This document shows positions 4,648 to 7,206 of a stretch of DNA of 7,206 bases, one piece after another. The stretch covers positions 1 to 7,206 of the forward strand of contig NZ_JADEXF010000161.1 of assembly GCF_015207245.1 (NCBI RefSeq), read 5' to 3'. A program made the position numbers and the translations under genes. The stretch's first letter is position 1; every line of letters begins with the position of its first letter. The notes under the pieces are model-generated. The model saw only the letters and a program-made list of their open reading frames with translations, searched no databases and was not told the DNA's origin. Origin of the DNA: Nostoc cf. edaphicum LEGE 07299 (GTDB lineage Bacteria > Cyanobacteriota > Cyanobacteriia > Cyanobacteriales > Nostocaceae).

Positions 4648-5562
4648 ATGACGAGAAAAATATTAACTGGACTAAGTTCAGAAGCATACGAACACCCCTT
4701 TGATCGCAAAGCCTTGGCTTCCTTGCAAAATATGCCCGGTGTCTCCTTGCTACTCAAAAAAGTTAACGAATACGGCATTGATCGCCTACTTAGACTGCAA
4801 AGCCTTGGTAGTGAAATCAGAATTTCGCCCCGTAATTTTCCCCAATTACATCAAGCATTTGTAGAAACCTGCCAAATTCTTGATGTTGCTCCACTTCCTG
4901 AATTGTATCTATTTCGAGGCACAGGTCACATTCAAACCTACATTGTTGGTGTGGAAAAACCCCTTGTCGGTATCAATTTAGATGCAATGGAGTGGCTTGG
5001 CGCAGATGAGTTGCTTTATATTTTTGGGCACGAAATCGCTCGCATCAAAAGTCAGCACATGGTTTATCACCAAATGGCAATTGTTATGCCAACGTTGAAA
5101 AATTTGTTGAGTAGTACCACACTGGGAGTCGGTGGCTTAGTAGCGGGTGGAATGGAACTAGGTTTGTATAATTGGCGGATGATGGCTAGGTTCACTGCCG
5201 ATCGGGCTGCTTTGCTTGCTTGTCAGGATATTGACGTAGCAACTACTGCACTGATGAAACTCGCGGGTTTACCAGATGAGTACTTGACTTCTGCTGTAAT
5301 TGAAGATTTTCTCGTCCAAGCCCGTGAGTTTGCATCTAATAACTTTGATAGTGTGGATAAAGTCACCAAAATATTAAGCTATACAGAGCCTGGGCTTTCT
5401 TGGGTAGTTATGCGGGCTGGCGAATTATTAAAATGGGTTGATTCAGGAGCTTATGATAATTTAATTCAACAAACAAATTCAAAGATACCGGAAGAACTAG
5501 AAGAAAAAGAAGGAAAGACACCACAAGAAAAGGAAGGTTGGAATTTTTTGAGTTCTTGGTGA
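4648..5562 (+). CDS. M48-like protein with degenerate zinc site (probable pseudo-metallopeptidase)
   Basis: Overall sequence fits the cyanobacterial M48 (Ste24/HtpX-like) family: an N-terminal helical part, then LPELYLFRGTG (residues 84-94), NLDAMEWLGADELLYIFGHE (110-129), a moderately hydrophobic helix pair at about 144-174, and a TADRAALLACQD segment (183-194). In active members the zinc ligands are the two His of HExxH and a Glu shortly before the ADR motif. Here the first motif reads HEIAR (128-132) and the third position is R181 in MARFTADR, so only the first His and the catalytic Glu remain. Loss of peptidase activity is therefore likely; it could act as a binding or regulatory protein. 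The reading frame is otherwise intact over 304 residues, arguing against decay. The C-terminus (about 279-304) is charged and low in complexity. I start at ATG 4648; a TTG at 4606 would add 14 residues but lacks support. Confidence 0.75.
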   Translation: MTRKILTGLSSEAYEHPFDRKALASLQNMPGVSLLLKKVNEYGIDRLLRLQSLGSEIRISPRNFPQLHQAFVETCQILDVAPLPELYLFRGTGHIQTYIVGVEKPLVGINLDAMEWLGADELLYIFGHEIARIKSQHMVYHQMAIVMPTLKNLLSSTTLGVGGLVAGGMELGLYNWRMMARFTADRAALLACQDIDVATTALMKLAGLPDEYLTSAVIEDFLVQAREFASNNFDSVDKVTKILSYTEPGLSWVVMRAGELLKWVDSGAYDNLIQQTNSKIPEELEEKEGKTPQEKEGWNFLSSW

Positions 5563-5718
5563 TTGAATTTTAAGTTTTAGATTTAATTTTTAAATTTAAA
5601 ATACGCCTATGACACTAAATGACTGGCTAATACCGATTAGCTGCGAGCTTGTTCCCATACAAGGGGCTTAAGCCCCTTGTATCAATAAAACTGGCTGGCT
5701 TTTAAACTAGCTGACAAT
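5563..5718. other. Intergenic region between convergent genes
   Basis: The first 40 bases (5563-5602) are T/A-rich low-complexity sequence with a short self-complementary segment (TTTTAAATTTAAAA). A 26-bp palindrome follows at 5657-5682. No gene is visible. Both flanking genes end here, so it must hold their transcription stops. Confidence 0.6.
5657..5682. repeat. Perfect 26-bp palindrome, likely bidirectional terminator
   Basis: ATACAAGGGGCTT (5657-5669) is followed immediately by its exact reverse complement AAGCCCCTTGTAT (5670-5682). It lies between the convergent ends of the M48-like (5562) and CCB-like (5719) genes. RNA from either strand would form the same long hairpin with a minimal loop. 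There is no adjacent T-run, so termination efficiency is uncertain. The ACAAGGGG...CCCCTTGT type is another dispersed Nostocales element. Confidence 0.7.
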
Positions 5719-6351
5719 CTAAGTACTAAGAGTAACGGCTAACTTATCAGCAATTCCCGCAATCCAGTTTTCATCTTGTTTAGTGTAACTGCGAGGAGCA
5801 TTTGCTCCCAAAATTAATGCACCTTGGTTGCCAATAGGTTGACAAATTACACCTTGAGTGTTTTCTGGTAAATAATCAAATTCAAGCCTACCTGGATATA
5901 TTTTTAGAACTACTAGATAAATCGGTTTTTGTTTTTCGAGTACCTGTTTTAAGATTACTCCTGGCACAACCTCAGATTTGGTACCCAAAATTCCGCGACG
6001 CAACAAAACTTTACCTTGATAAAAAACCACAAGCGATCGCGTTACTGTATTAGTCAACAATAAATGAGATGCCCAGGCTAGCTCTGTTTTCACCGCTTCG
6101 GGTAAATCTGCTGCGAGTACAAAACCTTCTTCTCCAATTAGTTCTACAGTATCAGGCGATCGCGGTTGAACTTGCTGCCAAATTAAACCCGTCAAAATTA
6201 ACACCGCGCTTAAAATCACGCCCACCACATCACCACGTGATTGAGACTGGGTTAATTCCGGTGTCAATAAACGGTTAATCAATAAAAGTACAGCGCCTAG
6301 CCCACCTACGACAATGGGTAGACGCCGCAAAACTCGATTAGGATCAGTCAT
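5719..6351 (-). CDS. Cofactor assembly of complex C subunit B (CCB2/CCB4-like)
   Basis: The 210-residue protein has two N-terminal membrane segments (about residues 11-29 and 41-59) and a soluble C-terminal domain of about 150 residues. Its features (LLTNTVTRSLVVFYQGKVLLRRGILG, GVICQPIGNQGALILGANAPRSYTKQDENWIAGIADKL) match the CCB2/CCB4 family; the end is GAF-like. In chloroplasts, CCB1-CCB4 are needed for covalent attachment of haem c(i) to cytochrome b6 of the b6f complex, on the stromal (cytoplasmic) face of the thylakoid; the same role is inferred here. CCB2 and CCB4 are paralogues, so I give no symbol. It lies 82 bp downstream of rpaB on the same strand and may be co-transcribed. The ATG at 6351 is embedded in a tandem heptamer array and has no Shine-Dalgarno. 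Two HIP1 sites occur (6033, 6156). Confidence 0.8.
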   Translation of the reverse strand: MTDPNRVLRRLPIVVGGLGAVLLLINRLLTPELTQSQSRGDVVGVILSAVLILTGLIWQQVQPRSPDTVELIGEEGFVLAADLPEAVKTELAWASHLLLTNTVTRSLVVFYQGKVLLRRGILGTKSEVVPGVILKQVLEKQKPIYLVVLKIYPGRLEFDYLPENTQGVICQPIGNQGALILGANAPRSYTKQDENWIAGIADKLAVTLST

Positions 6352-6399
6352 TAGTCATTAGTCATTGGGCATTGGGCATTGGACATTGGGCATTGGACA
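6347..6399 (-). repeat. Tandem heptamer array reaching into the CCB-like start codon
   Basis: On the + strand seven units follow without gaps: GTCATTA x2, GTCATTG, GGCATTG x2, GACATTG, GGCATTG, then partial GACA. Read on the minus strand these are the CAATGCC/TAATGAC heptamers also found at 1287-1332. The last unit supplies ATGAC, the first five bases of the downstream coding sequence. Confidence 0.88.
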
Positions 6400-6410
6400 A
6401 TAATTAAAGT

Positions 6411-6447
6411 TCTTCTCCCCCTGCCTCATCTCCTCACTCCTCTCCTG
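6411..6447 (-). repeat. G/A-rich sequence overlapping the 3' end of rpaB
   Basis: On the minus strand this is an almost pure purine run built of degenerate GGAGA/GAGG/CAGGGGG units, resembling the octamer array after mutT. It includes the last four rpaB codons and the TGA (6436-6434). An AT-rich spacer separates it from the heptamer array, the same order as after mutT. Confidence 0.6.
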
Positions 6448-7162
6448 GCTCAATAATCCGCTGGAAAAGATAACCAGTACCCCGTGCGGTGAGAATCAAT
6501 TCTGGGTTGCTAGGATCATCTTCTAATTTTGCCCGCAAACGTGATATATGCACATCTACTACGCGGGTATCTACATGACGTTCTGGTGTATAACCCCATA
6601 CTTCCTGCAAAATTTCCGAACGAGAAAATGCTTCTCCAGAGCGACTAACTACCAACTCTAACAAACTGAACTCCATACCCGTTAATCGAATACGCTCATC
6701 ACCTTTGTAGACTTGTCGCTTATTCGTATCGATTTTTATATTAGCGACATGAATTACCCCAGAACTGGGAATGCCAGAACCACTGGCTTTGTCTACCCGT
6801 CGCAACACCGAGCGAATCCGGGCTTCTAGCTCCTTGGGAGAAAATGGTTTAACTACATAGTCATCAGCACCCAATTCTAAGCCAGTGATGCGATCGGCTA
6901 CATCACCCAAAGCTGTTAGCATAATAATGGGCACATCTGATTCTTTTCGTAATTCTTGACATACACCATAACCATCTAGCTTTGGCATCATTACATCCAA
7001 AACTACTAGGTCAGGATCAGTTTTGCGAAAAGTTTCCAAAGCTTCTTCCCCGTCGCCAGCTGTCACTACATCGTAGCCAATCATGGAAAGGCGTGTTTCC
7101 AAAATCCGGCGAATGCTGGCTTCGTCGTCTACCACCAAGATTTTTTCTTTATGGCTTTCCAA
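6434..7162 (-). CDS. rpaB: Response regulator RpaB (OmpR/PhoB type)
   Basis: The 242-residue protein matches cyanobacterial RpaB (Ycf27) almost throughout. Receiver domain, about residues 6-121: acidic pocket D12/D13, phosphoacceptor D56 in VVLDVMMPKLDGYG, T83 and K105. A linker (122-136) joins it to a winged-helix DNA-binding domain at about 137-236, with HVDTRVVDVHISRLRAKLE as the recognition-helix region. RpaB is essential in studied cyanobacteria, partners the sensor kinase Hik33/NblS, binds HLR1 sites and controls high-light and photosystem genes. Its only cysteine is C68 (GYGVCQEL), a candidate redox-sensitive residue. The start is TTG: an in-frame TAG lies nine bases upstream, AAGGAG precedes it by 11 bases, and the resulting N-terminus (MESHKEKILVVDDE) agrees with known RpaB proteins. 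The CCB-like gene follows on the same strand. Confidence 0.96.
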   Translation of the reverse strand: MESHKEKILVVDDEASIRRILETRLSMIGYDVVTAGDGEEALETFRKTDPDLVVLDVMMPKLDGYGVCQELRKESDVPIIMLTALGDVADRITGLELGADDYVVKPFSPKELEARIRSVLRRVDKASGSGIPSSGVIHVANIKIDTNKRQVYKGDERIRLTGMEFSLLELVVSRSGEAFSRSEILQEVWGYTPERHVDTRVVDVHISRLRAKLEDDPSNPELILTARGTGYLFQRIIEPGEE

Positions 7163-7173
7163 GTTTCTCTAGG

Positions 7174-7179
7174 CTCCTT
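7174..7179 (-). promoter_or_regulatory. Shine-Dalgarno of rpaB (decides TTG start)
   Basis: On the minus strand AAGGAG is followed by 11 bases and then the TTG at 7162-7160. It is the strongest Shine-Dalgarno in the window. Together with the in-frame TAG nine bases before the TTG, it fixes a non-ATG start. Confidence 0.75.
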
Positions 7180-7206
7180 GACTAAAAATTTACATGATTA
7201 ATTTTT

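Noticed and set aside
4413..4778. 121-codon minus-strand frame spanning the DUF456 start and the M48-like 5' end
   Set aside because: It overlaps two better-supported genes and the intergenic palindrome; the translation is Cys/Ser-rich without recognisable motifs.
7189..7206. HLR1 (RpaB-binding) site upstream of rpaB
   Set aside because: Only one half-site fits; the second half does not match and the region is cut by the window edge.

Overview
The window looks like chromosomal DNA from a filamentous, probably heterocyst-forming cyanobacterium (Nostoc/Anabaena-type). Direct signs are six copies of the HIP1 octamer GCGATCGC in 7.2 kb (about 0.1 expected by chance), the tandem heptamers (CAATGAC type) and G/A-rich octamers common in Nostocales intergenic DNA, several short perfect palindromes between genes, and a set of cyanobacterial genes: DUF760, NblB-like HEAT protein, CCB2/CCB4-type cytochrome b6f assembly factor and the response regulator RpaB.

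Layout. 2-235 (+): 3' end of a DUF760 gene. 236-776: gene-free, ending in a strong terminator hairpin that may belong to a small RNA. 777-1193 (+): MutT-type Nudix hydrolase. 1200-1332: compound tandem repeat. 1422-1886 (+): two-CBS-domain protein resembling plant CBSX. 1885-1964: two copies of a 20-bp palindrome, the second with a T-run. 1992-2657 (+): NblB-like HEAT-repeat protein. 2711-2797: terminators between convergent genes. 2818-3423 (-): exported PEP-CTERM protein. 3424-3973: 550 bp without a protein gene, holding a GTA-N8-TAC (NtcA-type) site, a possible -10 and a hairpin, which together could be a nitrogen-regulated small RNA. 3974-4492 (-): DUF456 membrane protein. 4648-5562 (+): M48-like protein in which two of the three expected zinc ligands are replaced by arginine. 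5657-5682: 26-bp palindrome between convergent genes. 5719-6351 (-): CCB2/CCB4-like assembly factor whose start codon lies in a heptamer array. 6434-7162 (-): rpaB, starting with TTG.

Functionally this is mainly a housekeeping and photosynthesis-acclimation neighbourhood: RpaB (light/redox-responsive transcription), a b6f assembly factor directly downstream on the same strand, an NblB-like phycobilisome protein, a CBS energy/redox-sensor candidate and nucleotide-pool sanitation. The genes are mostly separated by repeats or terminators, so only rpaB and the CCB-like gene form a plausible co-transcribed pair. I see no defence system, mobile element with a transposase, CRISPR array or biosynthetic cluster. 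The points most worth a second look are the apparent pseudo-metallopeptidase and the possible NtcA-controlled small RNA at about 3737-3870.
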